Assembly: GCF_014650955.1 (NCBI RefSeq)
Contig: NZ_BMVY01000052.1
Span: 1-34,599 of the forward strand
Length of the DNA: 34,599 nucleotides
Source of the DNA: Streptomyces tauricus
GTDB lineage: Bacteria > Actinomycetota > Actinomycetes > Streptomycetales > Streptomycetaceae
Reading direction: 5' to 3'
Shown: positions 6,730 to 14,389 of the stretch, one piece after another
Layout: each line of letters begins with the position of its first letter
Position numbering within the stretch: position 1 is the stretch's first letter
Made by a program: the position numbers and the translations under genes
Notes under the pieces: model-generated
The model's input: only the letters and a program-made list of their open reading frames with translations
What the model was told of the DNA's origin: nothing
Databases searched by the model: none

Positions 6730-8139
6730 ATGAGGCATGCACGACGGAATGTTCAGCGAATCGCACGGTTCGCCGCCATCGGCGGGCTGGCCTGCGGCGG
6801 GCTGATGGTCTCGCAGGCGATGGCGAGCGAGACGTCGGGCGGCACGAAGGCTCCCAACTCGGAGACCCGGGCCGCCCGCACGGGCCAGGAACTGGTCTCC
6901 GAACTGGGCACCGCGCGTACGGCGGGCAGTTGGATCGACGCCAAGGGGCGCCCGGTCGTCGCGGTGACCGACGAGAAGGCCGCGGCCGACGTACGCGAGG
7001 GCGGCGCCGTGGCCAAGGTCGTCCGCTACACCATGCGGGACCTGAAGTCCGCCACCGAGCAGCTCAAGGACGCGCCCAAGGTGGCAGGCACCTCCTGGTC
7101 GATGGACTACGCGACCAACCAGGTGGTGGTCCGCGCCGACACCACCGTCTCCAAGGCCGAGTGGGCCCGGCTGACCGCGGTCGCCGAGGGCATCGGCGCC
7201 TCCGTGCGCATGGAGCGGACGGAGGGCACGTTCACCCCGCGGCTGAACGGCGCCGACGCGCTGTTCGCGGGCTCGGGACGCTGTTCGGCCGGCTTCAACG
7301 TGACCAACGGCCGGAACAACTTCATCCTCACGGCAGGCCACTGCGGGCCCGTGGGCACCTCGTGGTTCTCCGACCAGCAGGGAGCCGAGTCGGTCGGCTC
7401 CACCGTCTCCGGATCGTTCCCCGGCGGTGACTTCTCGCTCGTGCAGTACAACGCCGGCACCGCCCTCAGCGGCGCCGACATCGTGACGGTCGGCAACGGC
7501 CAGGGCGTACGGATCATCGGGGCGGCAGACCCGGCCGTCGGCCAGAAGGTCTTCCGCAGCGGCAGCACGACCGGCCTCCGGTCCGGGCAGGTGACCGGCC
7601 TGAACGCGACGGTGAACTACCCGCAGGGCACGGTCACCGGGCTCATCGAGACCACGGTGTGCGCCGAACCGGGCGACAGCGGCGGCCCGATGTTCGCCGA
7701 CGGACTGGCCATGGGCGTCACCTCGGGCGGCAGCGGGGACTGCCAGGCCGGCGGTACGACGTTCTTCCAGCCGGTGACCAAGGCGCTGGACTCGCTCGGT
7801 GTGAAGCTGACGATCGATCCCGCTGCGGCCGGTCAGTCCACGCCCTCGGCCGGGGCCGACGGCGGTACGGGCAACGACGCGGCAGCGGCGGTACCGCCCA
7901 GCACGTCCTCGACCGCTCCCGGCGCGGCACTGCCCGGGGCCATGGGGCCGGCGGACACGGTTCCCCAGGGGCAGACCGACAACGCCGCCTCGGCACTGGA
8001 ACGGCTCGGGGAGTACCGCAACCTCGGCCCCGGACTGTTCGTCATCGCGGGGAGTCTGCTCGCGCTGGTGGCCCTGCGGATCCGCTCGGAACGCGGCCGC
8101 AAGCGCTACCGTAACCAGTACTCGCAGAGCTGGGGCTGA
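6730..8139 (+). CDS. Streptogrisin-type S1 serine protease with C-terminal membrane anchor
   Basis: A secreted chymotrypsin-fold protease of 469 residues. N-terminal signal sequence (basic RHARRNVQR, hydrophobic core to about residue 32). A pro-region of about 140 residues acts in this family as folding chaperone and inhibitor. The mature domain begins near SGRCSAGFNV (Cys185). Catalytic triad: His204 in TAGHC, Asp234 in GGDFSLV, Ser317 in GDSGGP. Cys pairs 185/205 and 311/338 fit streptogrisin disulfides. After a Ser/Thr/Ala/Pro linker the C-terminus has a hydrophobic segment (GLFVIAGSLLALVALRI) and a basic tail (RSERGRKRYR). This is unusual, because most streptogrisins are released. It should display the protease on the outer face of the membrane. 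GGGAG lies just upstream of the ATG. Confidence 0.92.
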   Translation: MRHARRNVQRIARFAAIGGLACGGLMVSQAMASETSGGTKAPNSETRAARTGQELVSELGTARTAGSWIDAKGRPVVAVTDEKAAADVREGGAVAKVVRYTMRDLKSATEQLKDAPKVAGTSWSMDYATNQVVVRADTTVSKAEWARLTAVAEGIGASVRMERTEGTFTPRLNGADALFAGSGRCSAGFNVTNGRNNFILTAGHCGPVGTSWFSDQQGAESVGSTVSGSFPGGDFSLVQYNAGTALSGADIVTVGNGQGVRIIGAADPAVGQKVFRSGSTTGLRSGQVTGLNATVNYPQGTVTGLIETTVCAEPGDSGGPMFADGLAMGVTSGGSGDCQAGGTTFFQPVTKALDSLGVKLTIDPAAAGQSTPSAGADGGTGNDAAAAVPPSTSSTAPGAALPGAMGPADTVPQGQTDNAASALERLGEYRNLGPGLFVIAGSLLALVALRIRSERGRKRYRNQYSQSWG

Positions 8140-8163
8140 CACATGCCCGGCGGGCCACCCATA

Positions 8164-8320
8164 CCCGGCGGACCGCGGGCGGCGGACACGGACGGTTTAC
8201 TGGGGACATGAAGCGCCCCAGTCAGGACAACGGCCGAGCCCTCACCGACGCTGACGCCGAGACCCCATCCGCGCACGCCGCCTCCGTCCCCGGCGGACCG
8301 CGAACGGCAGACACGGACGG
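8164..8320. repeat. 32-bp imperfect direct repeat flanking the ARMT1 start
   Basis: Copies at 8164-8195 and 8289-8320 match at 29 of 32 bases (core cccggcggaccgcg and acacggacgg). The first lies just before the ATG, the second inside the coding sequence. This suggests a local duplication of the start region, which would explain the low-complexity N-terminal 40 residues. Confidence 0.75.
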
Positions 8321-9497
8321 CTCGCAGGACCGTGCTCCCGTGGTCGTCGGCACCCCGGGCTCCTTCGCCCGCGGTGTGCTGGACGAGCGGCACCCGGCCC
8401 TCATCGAGCGCGTCCGGCGGGCCACCCCCTATCCGCCCGCGCACCAGCGCGCGCTGGACGCCCTTCTCGACGAGATCACCAAGGGGTCCATCGAGCCGCT
8501 GGACGACGCCGAACCGGGCGCCGACCGCTGGCGGGACGAGCCGTACTACGGGCAGCGCTGGGCGGATGTGCCGTTCCTGTGGGCGGAGAGCTTCTTCTAC
8601 CGCAAACTCCTCGCCGCGCTCGGGCACTTCACCCCGGGCCCCTGGCTGGGCATCGACCCCTTCGCGCCCTTCAAGAACGCCGAACTCGCGGGTTCCAAGG
8701 TCGACGACGAGCTGTCCGCGCTCGACCGCCTCCCCGCTCTGCCGCCGCACGAGCAGGACCGTACGCTCCTGCTCTCCTCCCTCTGGGGCAACCGGGCCGA
8801 CCTCGGCTTCCAACTGTCCGCGGGAGAGGGCGGGTTGGGCGACCAGGTGCAAGGGCTCGTCGTCGACGACTCGGACGCGCTGTGGGAGATCCTCGCGACC
8901 GAAAAGCCACGCGGGCCCAGCGGACCCGGCAAGGTCTGTCTCGTCGCCGACAACGCCGGCCCCGAGCTGCTCCCCGACCTCGTCCTCGCCGACCACCTGC
9001 TGGCCACCGGCCGGGCCGCCTCCGTCGCCTTGCACCTCAAGCCGTACCCGTACTACGTCTCCGACGCCACCACCGCCGACACGCTCGCCTGCCTCGACCG
9101 GCTGACGGGGGCGTCCGGCCGTGCGGCGGCGGTCGGCGAACGGCTGCGGGACGCCGTCGGCGACGGGCGGCTGATCCTGCGCAGCCATCCGTTCTCCTGC
9201 GCGCCGCATCCCTACGACCGGATGCCCGCCGACCTCCGGGAGGACTTCGCGTCCGCCACGGTCACCGTCATGAAGGGCGACCTCAACTACCGCCGGCTGG
9301 TGGGTGACCGGCACTGGCCGGCCACCACGCCGTTCGCCGAGGCGACCGCGTACTTCCCGGGCCCGGTGGCGGCCCTGCGGACGCTCAAGTGCGACGTCGT
9401 GACCGGGCTGGCTCCCGGCACCCTTGCGGAACTGGACGCGGGCGCGGAGTCCTGGCGTACGAGCGGCACCCACGCCTTGATCCAGGTCAGGTCCTGA
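8208..9497 (+). CDS. Damage-control phosphatase ARMT1-like (DUF89)
   Basis: A protein of 429 residues resembling the Streptomyces DUF89/ARMT1 group of metal-dependent phosphatases, thought to remove damaged phospho-metabolites. Recognisable parts: SFARGVLDERHPALIERVRRATPYPP near residues 50-75; the metal-site signature VADNAGPELLPDLVLADHLL with Asp248 and Asn249; LHLKPYPYYVSDA; and MKGDLNYRRLVGDRHW near the C-terminus. The first 40 residues are low-complexity and partly encoded by a duplicated 32-bp segment, so the true start may be downstream. TTTACT lies six bases before the ATG, a weak leaderless-type -10. The stop codon sits in a 17-bp tandem array shared with the convergent MFS gene. Confidence 0.85.
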   Translation: MKRPSQDNGRALTDADAETPSAHAASVPGGPRTADTDGSQDRAPVVVGTPGSFARGVLDERHPALIERVRRATPYPPAHQRALDALLDEITKGSIEPLDDAEPGADRWRDEPYYGQRWADVPFLWAESFFYRKLLAALGHFTPGPWLGIDPFAPFKNAELAGSKVDDELSALDRLPALPPHEQDRTLLLSSLWGNRADLGFQLSAGEGGLGDQVQGLVVDDSDALWEILATEKPRGPSGPGKVCLVADNAGPELLPDLVLADHLLATGRAASVALHLKPYPYYVSDATTADTLACLDRLTGASGRAAAVGERLRDAVGDGRLILRSHPFSCAPHPYDRMPADLREDFASATVTVMKGDLNYRRLVGDRHWPATTPFAEATAYFPGPVAALRTLKCDVVTGLAPGTLAELDAGAESWRTSGTHALIQVRS

Positions 9498-9562
9498 TCC
9501 AGGTCAGGCGCTCATCCAGGTCAGGCGCTGAGCCAGATCAGGCCTTGATCCAGGTCAGGTCC
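9478..9562. repeat. 17-bp tandem repeat, five units, spanning two convergent stop codons
   Basis: Units tgatccaggtcaggtcc and close variants start at 9478, 9495, 9512, 9529 and 9546. The ARMT1 stop (9495-9497) begins unit 2, and the MFS stop (tca at 9555-9557) lies in unit 5. The last codons of both genes are therefore made of repeat sequence. No strong terminator hairpin is formed. Confidence 0.9.
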
Positions 9563-10913
9563 TGACCGCCGGTCTTCCGTCGTCCGAGGTGGCGGGCAGC
9601 CCGGTGCCCAGCAGCGCGCCGAGCGCCGCGACGGCGGCGAGGACGAGCAGGGCGGCGCCGGTCGTCGAGACGTCGGCCGGCCGGAACACGGTGGCCAGGG
9701 CCACCCCCAGCATCGGCCCGACGTTCATCGCGGTCTGCTGGAGCCCGCCCGACACCCCCGCGACCTCCACGGCCGCCGCGCGTACGAGGACCGCGGTGGC
9801 GGTGACCATCACGGCCACGAAACCGGCCCCGAGGAGCAGGAAACAGCAGCCGATCGCCAGGGAGCCCGACGTCCGGTCGAGGCGGGACATCAGCAGGGTG
9901 GCGAGAGCGACGAGCGCCGCACCCGTCATGACGGTCCGGCGTGGTCCGAAGCGGCGGAACAGGACGGTGGACAGGGGCGCTCCGGCCACCATCATGACGG
10001 CGAGCGGCAGCGCGTGCAGACTGCTCCGCAACGGGTCCAGGCCCCGTACGTCCTGGAGGTAGTACGTGCCGAGGAACAGCGTGCCGAACATCGCCGCCGA
10101 CACCGCCACCAGTGCTCCGAGCGCCGAGGTGACCGTCGGCGAGCGGAACACCTCGGGCGGGATCAGCGGTCCGGCCGTACGGCGTTCGTGGCGGACGAAG
10201 GCGGCGCAGGCGACCGTCGTGCACAGGACGCCGAGTCCGGTGGCGGCCGTCCCGCCGGAGCCCGGCAGACCGACGAGGGTGTGGACCAGGCAGATCAGCG
10301 TCACCGCCAGCAGGCCCGCGCCGGGCAGGTCCAGGCGTACCTCCGAGGTGGGCACCGGTACGCGGACCGCGAGGGCGAGGACGCCCGCCGCGAGGGCGGG
10401 AAGCACGCTCAGGAAGAAGACCCATCGCCAGCCGAAGTGGGTGATCAGCGCGCCGCCCGCCAGGGGGCCGAGCGCGGCGGCGGCGCCGATCGCGCTGGTG
10501 CGCAGGGCGACGGGCATGCCGAGCCGGTCGGGCGGATACGCGGCGCGCAGCAGGCCCAGGGTGGCCGGCTGCAGCAGCGCCCCGAAGATCCCCTGGGCGA
10601 CGCGCAGGGCGATGACCCAGCCGATCCCGGGCGCCAGGCCGAGGGCCGCCGAGGCCAGCGCGAAACCGGACACGCCGAGGGCGAAGACCCGCCGGTGTCC
10701 GTAGCGGTCGCCGAGCCGGCCGGCGAAGACGAGCAGGCAGGCGACCGCGATGAGATAGCCGGTGCTGATCCACTGGACCTGCACGAACGAGGCGTCGAGG
10801 TCGCGGCGCAGGGTGGGCTGCGCGACGGTCGTCACGGTGCCGTCGAGGGCCACGACCGCGGCTCCCGTGACCCCGGCGGTGAGCGTGAGGCGTCGCCGGA
10901 GCGCCGCGTTCAC
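9555..10913 (-). CDS. MFS transporter, DHA2 (EmrB/QacA-like) drug efflux pump
   Basis: A proton-driven efflux protein of 452 residues. The GTG start overlaps the stop of the TetR gene (GTGA). Motif D1 of the 14-helix DHA2 family is visible at the first helix (VALDGTVTTVAQPTLRRDL), then VQWISTGYLIAVACLLVFAGRLGDRYGHRR (motif A), and the Gly-rich motif C region (LQQTAMNVGPMLGVALA). Most of the chain is hydrophobic helices. It is co-transcribed behind and probably repressed by the upstream TetR regulator, whose operator overlaps the promoter. The substrate is likely a small lipophilic toxin or antibiotic. The stop codon lies in the tandem repeat array. Confidence 0.92.
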   Translation of the reverse strand: MNAALRRRLTLTAGVTGAAVVALDGTVTTVAQPTLRRDLDASFVQVQWISTGYLIAVACLLVFAGRLGDRYGHRRVFALGVSGFALASAALGLAPGIGWVIALRVAQGIFGALLQPATLGLLRAAYPPDRLGMPVALRTSAIGAAAALGPLAGGALITHFGWRWVFFLSVLPALAAGVLALAVRVPVPTSEVRLDLPGAGLLAVTLICLVHTLVGLPGSGGTAATGLGVLCTTVACAAFVRHERRTAGPLIPPEVFRSPTVTSALGALVAVSAAMFGTLFLGTYYLQDVRGLDPLRSSLHALPLAVMMVAGAPLSTVLFRRFGPRRTVMTGAALVALATLLMSRLDRTSGSLAIGCCFLLLGAGFVAVMVTATAVLVRAAAVEVAGVSGGLQQTAMNVGPMLGVALATVFRPADVSTTGAALLVLAAVAALGALLGTGLPATSDDGRPAVRT

Positions 10914-11506
10914 CGCTCCGGCCCGAGGTGGGCGTCCAGAGCGGCCCGTACGAAGGGTTCGACGGTGTCCGCTCCCGTCGCGAGCCGGAGACTGCCCCAG
11001 CCCCACAGCTGCGCGACGCCGTGCAGGTTGGCCCAGAGCGCGCCCGCGACCTCCGGGGCCCGTACGTCGGGGCGGGCCCGGCCCACCAGGTTCACCATGG
11101 TCTCGAAGAGCGGCAGGCTGGTCTCGCGCAGGCCGAGGCGGTTGCTCTCCAGCAGGTCGTGGCGGAACATCAGCTCGTACATGCCGCGGTGGGACAGCGC
11201 GTAGTCGACGTAGATCCCTGCCAGCGCGGCGAGTTGGGCCCGCGGGCCCTTCTGATCTCCGCGCAGTTCCGCGTCGGCCGCGGCCCCCAGCTCCGCGAAG
11301 CCCTCCCGCGCGATCGCGGACAGCAGCTCCAGGTGCGTCGGGAAGTAGCGGCGGGGCGCGCCGTGCGAGACGCCGGCCCGGCGGGCGATCTCCCGCAGCG
11401 ACAGGGCCTGTACGCCCTCCTGGGTCACCAGTTCCACGCCGACGGCCACCAGCCGGGCCCGCAGCCCTGCTTCTCCCTGCCCCGGTCCTGTCTCCCGTTC
11501 ACTCAT
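10910..11506 (-). CDS. TetR-family repressor of the adjacent efflux pump
   Basis: A transcriptional repressor of 198 residues. The helix-turn-helix is LSLREIARRAGVSHGAPRRYFPTHLELLSAIA within the first 65 residues, and the C-terminal ligand/dimer domain resembles TetR_C subtypes with WANLHGVAQLW. I chose the ATG at 11506, although GTG 11512 is in frame, because a -10 box ends six bases before it. That leaderless geometry explains the absence of a ribosome site. Two 13-bp palindromes overlap the promoter, so it is almost certainly autoregulated. It overlaps the MFS start by four bases; a drug substrate probably acts as inducer. Confidence 0.92.
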   Translation of the reverse strand: MSERETGPGQGEAGLRARLVAVGVELVTQEGVQALSLREIARRAGVSHGAPRRYFPTHLELLSAIAREGFAELGAAADAELRGDQKGPRAQLAALAGIYVDYALSHRGMYELMFRHDLLESNRLGLRETSLPLFETMVNLVGRARPDVRAPEVAGALWANLHGVAQLWGWGSLRLATGADTVEPFVRAALDAHLGPER

Positions 11507-11542
11507 AGACACTGTCTACCAGCCGGGAGTAGACAGTGTCTA
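11506..11542 (-). promoter_or_regulatory. Leaderless TetR promoter with paired palindromic operator
   Basis: TAGACACTGTCTA at 11506-11518 and TAGACAGTGTCTA at 11530-11542 are each perfect around a central base; the second extends to 17 bp (11528-11544). Their centres are 24 bp apart. On the minus strand the boxes supply TAGACA as -35 (cf. TTGACA) and TAGACA as -10 with an 18-bp spacer, and the ATG starts six bases after the -10. Repressor bound to either site would block the promoter. Confidence 0.8.
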
Positions 11543-11608
11543 CTCGCCGGTGGGGGACGGTCGTTCGGCTTTGTGCGGGGTACCGGGAGCGCTGTCGCAG
11601 GCAGCGCA

Positions 11609-11621
11609 TACCATCACGGTG
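11609..11621 (+). promoter_or_regulatory. Putative leaderless promoter
   Basis: TACCAT at 11609-11614 is followed by seven bases and the ATG of the small membrane-protein gene. No clear -35 is seen. Confidence 0.4.
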
Positions 11622-12002
11622 ATGAGCAGCCGGACGCCACAGCGAGCGCGCCGCGTCACCCGCGACGCGGCGCTGTGTCCTGCGCTGGCCGTGCTGCTCG
11701 CGGTGCTGGTGGCTTGCCTGGGATACGTGCCGGCGCACGGCCGGACGGCTCCGGCCGCCGCGCCCGTGGTCACCGTCTCCGTCCCGCACGAACGGCTGGC
11801 CTCCCCCGCCGAGCACGACCGGTGCTGCGGTCTGCCCACGCACGAGACGCGGGCCGTGCTGCCGGTGGGCGCCCACCCGCTGCCCGCGGTGGCGCCCCGG
11901 ATGCCCGTCTTGGCGCCCACTGCCACGGCGACGCGCGGGCCCGTGCTGCCACCCGCCCGCGGGGCCCCCGATCTCCATGTCCTCCAGGTGCAGCGGATCT
12001 AG
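11622..12002 (+). CDS. Small membrane or secreted protein, unknown function
   Basis: A protein of 126 residues. Basic N-terminus (SSRTPQRARRVTR), one strong hydrophobic segment (LCPALAVLLAVLVACLGYV), then an extracytoplasmic Pro/Ala-rich region containing HDRCCGLPTHETR. It ends in a short conserved-looking tail (APDLHVLQVQRI). The Cys-Cys pair with nearby His could bind metal, but this is a guess. Similar short proteins precede DUF3105 genes in related genomes as far as I recall, and the DUF3105 gene follows 88 bases downstream in the same direction. The GTG three bases earlier is an alternative start. Confidence 0.7.
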   Translation: MSSRTPQRARRVTRDAALCPALAVLLAVLVACLGYVPAHGRTAPAAAPVVTVSVPHERLASPAEHDRCCGLPTHETRAVLPVGAHPLPAVAPRMPVLAPTATATRGPVLPPARGAPDLHVLQVQRI

Positions 12003-12090
12003 ACCGGCGTCCGTACGACGACGTCCGTCCGAGCCCTCACCCACCGCCGCCCGGAGCATCCGGCCCGGCGGGGACAAGGAACGCATTCCC

Positions 12091-12747
12091 ATGAGCAGGA
12101 CCAGCAAGAAGTCGGCCGCCACGGCACGCAAGGCGCGTATCGAGGAGATGCGCCGCGCCGAGAAGGCCCGCGAGCGCCGGAACCGCATCCTGACCATCGC
12201 CGTCAGTACGGCCATCGTGGCCGGGCTCGTCGGATTCGGCGCGTACTACGTCGACAGAGCCAACGACAAGGACGAGCAGCAGCAGGCCGCCGCGAAGAAG
12301 CCGGTCAAGGGCGAGAAGTCCTGGAACGCGAAGAAGCTGACCCAGAACCATGTCTCGAAGGCCGTGTCGTACCCGATGAATCCGCCGGTCGGCGGCGACC
12401 ACAACCAGGCGTGGATGACGTGTGACGGCTCGGTCTACACGAAGGCGATACCGAACGAGAACGCGGTGCACTCGCTGGAGCACGGCGCGGTGTGGATCAC
12501 GTACAACGACAAGGCGGCGGACGCCGATGTGAAGACGCTCGCCGACAAGGTCGCCAAGACGCCCTACACGTTGATGAGTCCGGTGGAGGACCAGGCCGGG
12601 GCCCTCATGCTGTCGGCCTGGGGCAAGCAGCTGACCGTCGAGAAGGCGTCCGACCCGCGGGTCCAGCAGTTCCTCACGAAGTACGTGCAGGGCCCGCAGA
12701 CCCCCGAGCCGGGAGCCGCCTGCACGAACGGCATCGACGCGGCCTGA
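12091..12747 (+). CDS. DUF3105 membrane-anchored protein
   Basis: A 218-residue single-pass protein of the DUF3105 family, function unknown. The N-terminal 40 residues are highly basic (SRTSKKSAATARKARIEEMRRAEKARERR). A transmembrane segment follows (ILTIAVSTAIVAGLVGFGAYYV), then an extracytoplasmic domain with the family motifs YPMNPPVGGDHNQAWMTCDG and NAVHSLEHGAVWITY, whose invariant His residues suggest metal binding. AAGGA lies upstream of the ATG. Probably co-transcribed with the preceding small membrane protein. Transcription should stop at the two hairpins after the gene. Confidence 0.9.
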   Translation: MSRTSKKSAATARKARIEEMRRAEKARERRNRILTIAVSTAIVAGLVGFGAYYVDRANDKDEQQQAAAKKPVKGEKSWNAKKLTQNHVSKAVSYPMNPPVGGDHNQAWMTCDGSVYTKAIPNENAVHSLEHGAVWITYNDKAADADVKTLADKVAKTPYTLMSPVEDQAGALMLSAWGKQLTVEKASDPRVQQFLTKYVQGPQTPEPGAACTNGIDAA

Positions 12748-12791
12748 CACGCTCACCCACGCTCGATACGGCCTGACACGGCCTGATCGGG

Positions 12792-12860
12792 GGCGCCGGG
12801 CTCCCGCCGGAGTACGGAGCCCGGCGCCGCGCCGGATCCCGGGTGCCGACGGCACCCGGG
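12792..12860. terminator. Double hairpin terminator between convergent genes
   Basis: First hairpin: perfect 13-bp stem GGCGCCGGGCTCC (12792-12804) pairing with 12816-12828 across an 11-base loop. Second: 10-bp stem CCCGGGTGCC (12838-12847) pairing with 12851-12860 across loop gac. It lies between the DUF3105 gene and the convergent PucR gene, so it can serve both. There is no T-run, as is usual in Streptomyces. Confidence 0.8.
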
Positions 12861-12887
12861 TGTCCGTACCCGGGCGTCCGCACCCGC

Positions 12888-14114
12888 CTACGCGCGTCTC
12901 GGGCGGGCCGCCTGCGGGGATGGACCCGCCGTGCCGGCCGTCGGCGCGTTCGCGGTGCTCGGGGAGAGCAGCCAGGTCAGTACGAGCATGGTCTCCAGGT
13001 GGCGTTCGGGGTCGGGACAGGCCCCGTCGGTGAGCTGCGCGATCTGGCGCAGGCGGTAGCGGACCGTCTGTTCGTGGACGTGCAGACGGTCCGCGGTGAG
13101 AACGGCGTTGTCGCCGCAGCGCAGGTACACCAGCAGGGTTTCCAGCAGCGGTTCCCGGCGCCTGGGCACCAGTTCGAGGAGCGGCCCGAGAAGATCCGCC
13201 GCGGCCGCCTCCAGGAGGTCCCCCGACCGGAACGCCGTCAGGGCGGCCAGGTGGTCGACGCAGCGCAGCGGGGCGGCGGCGGGCAGCAGGCCCCGCTGGA
13301 CCAGTTGCAGTCCGCGCCGCGCCCAGCGCAGCGACACCGCGCCCCGGCCGGGCGGCACGGCGGGCCCGAGGACGGCCCCGATGGTCCTCGGCAGCCAACG
13401 CGGCCCGGGCGTACGGGGGTTGGGCAGGACCAGATACGGCGCGGCGGGGCGCCGGTCGGCGAGCACCTCGGGCGGCAGCACCCGGGTCTGCGGATGGTCA
13501 CCCGGTGGCAGGGCGAGGACGGCGACCGCGCCGGGCAGCCGCCAGTCGGCCGCCGCGGCCAGTTCGGCGAGCGGCCGGGTCCGTTCGTCGGGGTCGGCGA
13601 CCAGCGCGTCCCGCAGCCGGTCCCGCTGCACATCGAGCGGCGCGCGGTGGCACTCCTCGGCGTAACCGCGCGAGGCGGCCGCGATGGCCGTCCCGATCAG
13701 GGTGAAGGTGTCCTCGGTGAGGGTGGCCAGCAGGGGCGCCGGCCAGTGCAGCCGGTACGCGTCCTCGATGAGCCGTCGGCACGCCACCCGTCCCGCCAGG
13801 TCGAGGGCGTCGCGCAGCACGTCGAGCGGGCAGCCGAGGAGGCCGTGCCGGGCGCCGATGCGTTCGTACAGGGCGATGACCTCGGCCGTGGCGGCCTGCC
13901 CCGCCCTGGTGGCGTCGTGGATCGAGACGAAGCAGCTGACCGTGCGGTCGATGATGTGGCGCACCGAGTAGCCGTGCGTGCCCTCGACGGCGTGCGTGTA
14001 GTGCGGCAGGCCGGTGCGTACCGCCTCCTCCATCTCGTCGATCGCGGCAGGCAGGTGCCGCAGCAGCATCCGGCGCGTCTCGCGTGGCAGCGGCACGGCG
14101 TCCTGTGGGCCCAT
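12888..14114 (-). CDS. PucR-family transcriptional regulator
   Basis: A helix-turn-helix regulator of about 408 residues. The N-terminal half (LLRHLPAAIDEMEEAVRTGLPHYTH to RDALDLAGRVACRRLIEDAY) is the helical region of actinobacterial PucR-like proteins. The C-terminal PucR HTH is LETLLVYLRCGDNAVLTADRLHVHEQTVRYRLRQIAQLTD. I give ATG 14114, but a TTG at 14136-14138 lies four bases after GGGAGG and would add eight residues; the ribosome site favours that start. It is divergent from a second protein of the same family, with an intergenic region of about 275 bases. Targets are unknown. Confidence 0.88.
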   Translation of the reverse strand: MGPQDAVPLPRETRRMLLRHLPAAIDEMEEAVRTGLPHYTHAVEGTHGYSVRHIIDRTVSCFVSIHDATRAGQAATAEVIALYERIGARHGLLGCPLDVLRDALDLAGRVACRRLIEDAYRLHWPAPLLATLTEDTFTLIGTAIAAASRGYAEECHRAPLDVQRDRLRDALVADPDERTRPLAELAAAADWRLPGAVAVLALPPGDHPQTRVLPPEVLADRRPAAPYLVLPNPRTPGPRWLPRTIGAVLGPAVPPGRGAVSLRWARRGLQLVQRGLLPAAAPLRCVDHLAALTAFRSGDLLEAAAADLLGPLLELVPRRREPLLETLLVYLRCGDNAVLTADRLHVHEQTVRYRLRQIAQLTDGACPDPERHLETMLVLTWLLSPSTANAPTAGTAGPSPQAARPRRA

Positions 14115-14217
14115 GGCTCGTGCGTGCGTGGGGGTCAAGGCACCTCCCGTGGGTTCCCGTGGGGCTGGGCAGCCTGCGGGACGCGTGTGAGGTGCGCCAG
14201 ATTCCGCGCGCGAACCG

Positions 14218-14245
14218 TTGGCGAAAGTGTCATGCGCCTTACACT
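14218..14245 (+). promoter_or_regulatory. Putative promoter between the divergent PucR genes
   Basis: TTGGCG (14218-14223), a 16-bp spacer and TACACT (14240-14245) form a good sigma-70-like promoter reading right, giving a leader of roughly 140 bases before GTG 14390. The rest of the 275-base gap holds the ribosome site of the leftward gene and, at 14329-14348, a degenerate copy of the gttccccgcgcc repeat. Confidence 0.5.
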
Positions 14246-14389
14246 CCGGACCACGACGACTCACCGTCCCGTGCTAGGCGCTCCGCCGGGGGCGCCCGTG
14301 ATGAGCGCGCGGTCGGTGGGGGCCGGGCGCGCGGTTCCCCGCGCCGCTTCGGTGGCGCCCCCGGCCCTGAGCCATCAAGGGAGTTGGAC

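Noticed and set aside
6112..8142. A 676-codon minus-strand frame
   Set aside because: It is the antisense of the serine protease gene joined to an out-of-frame reading of the hydrolase gene. There is no ribosome site or domain.
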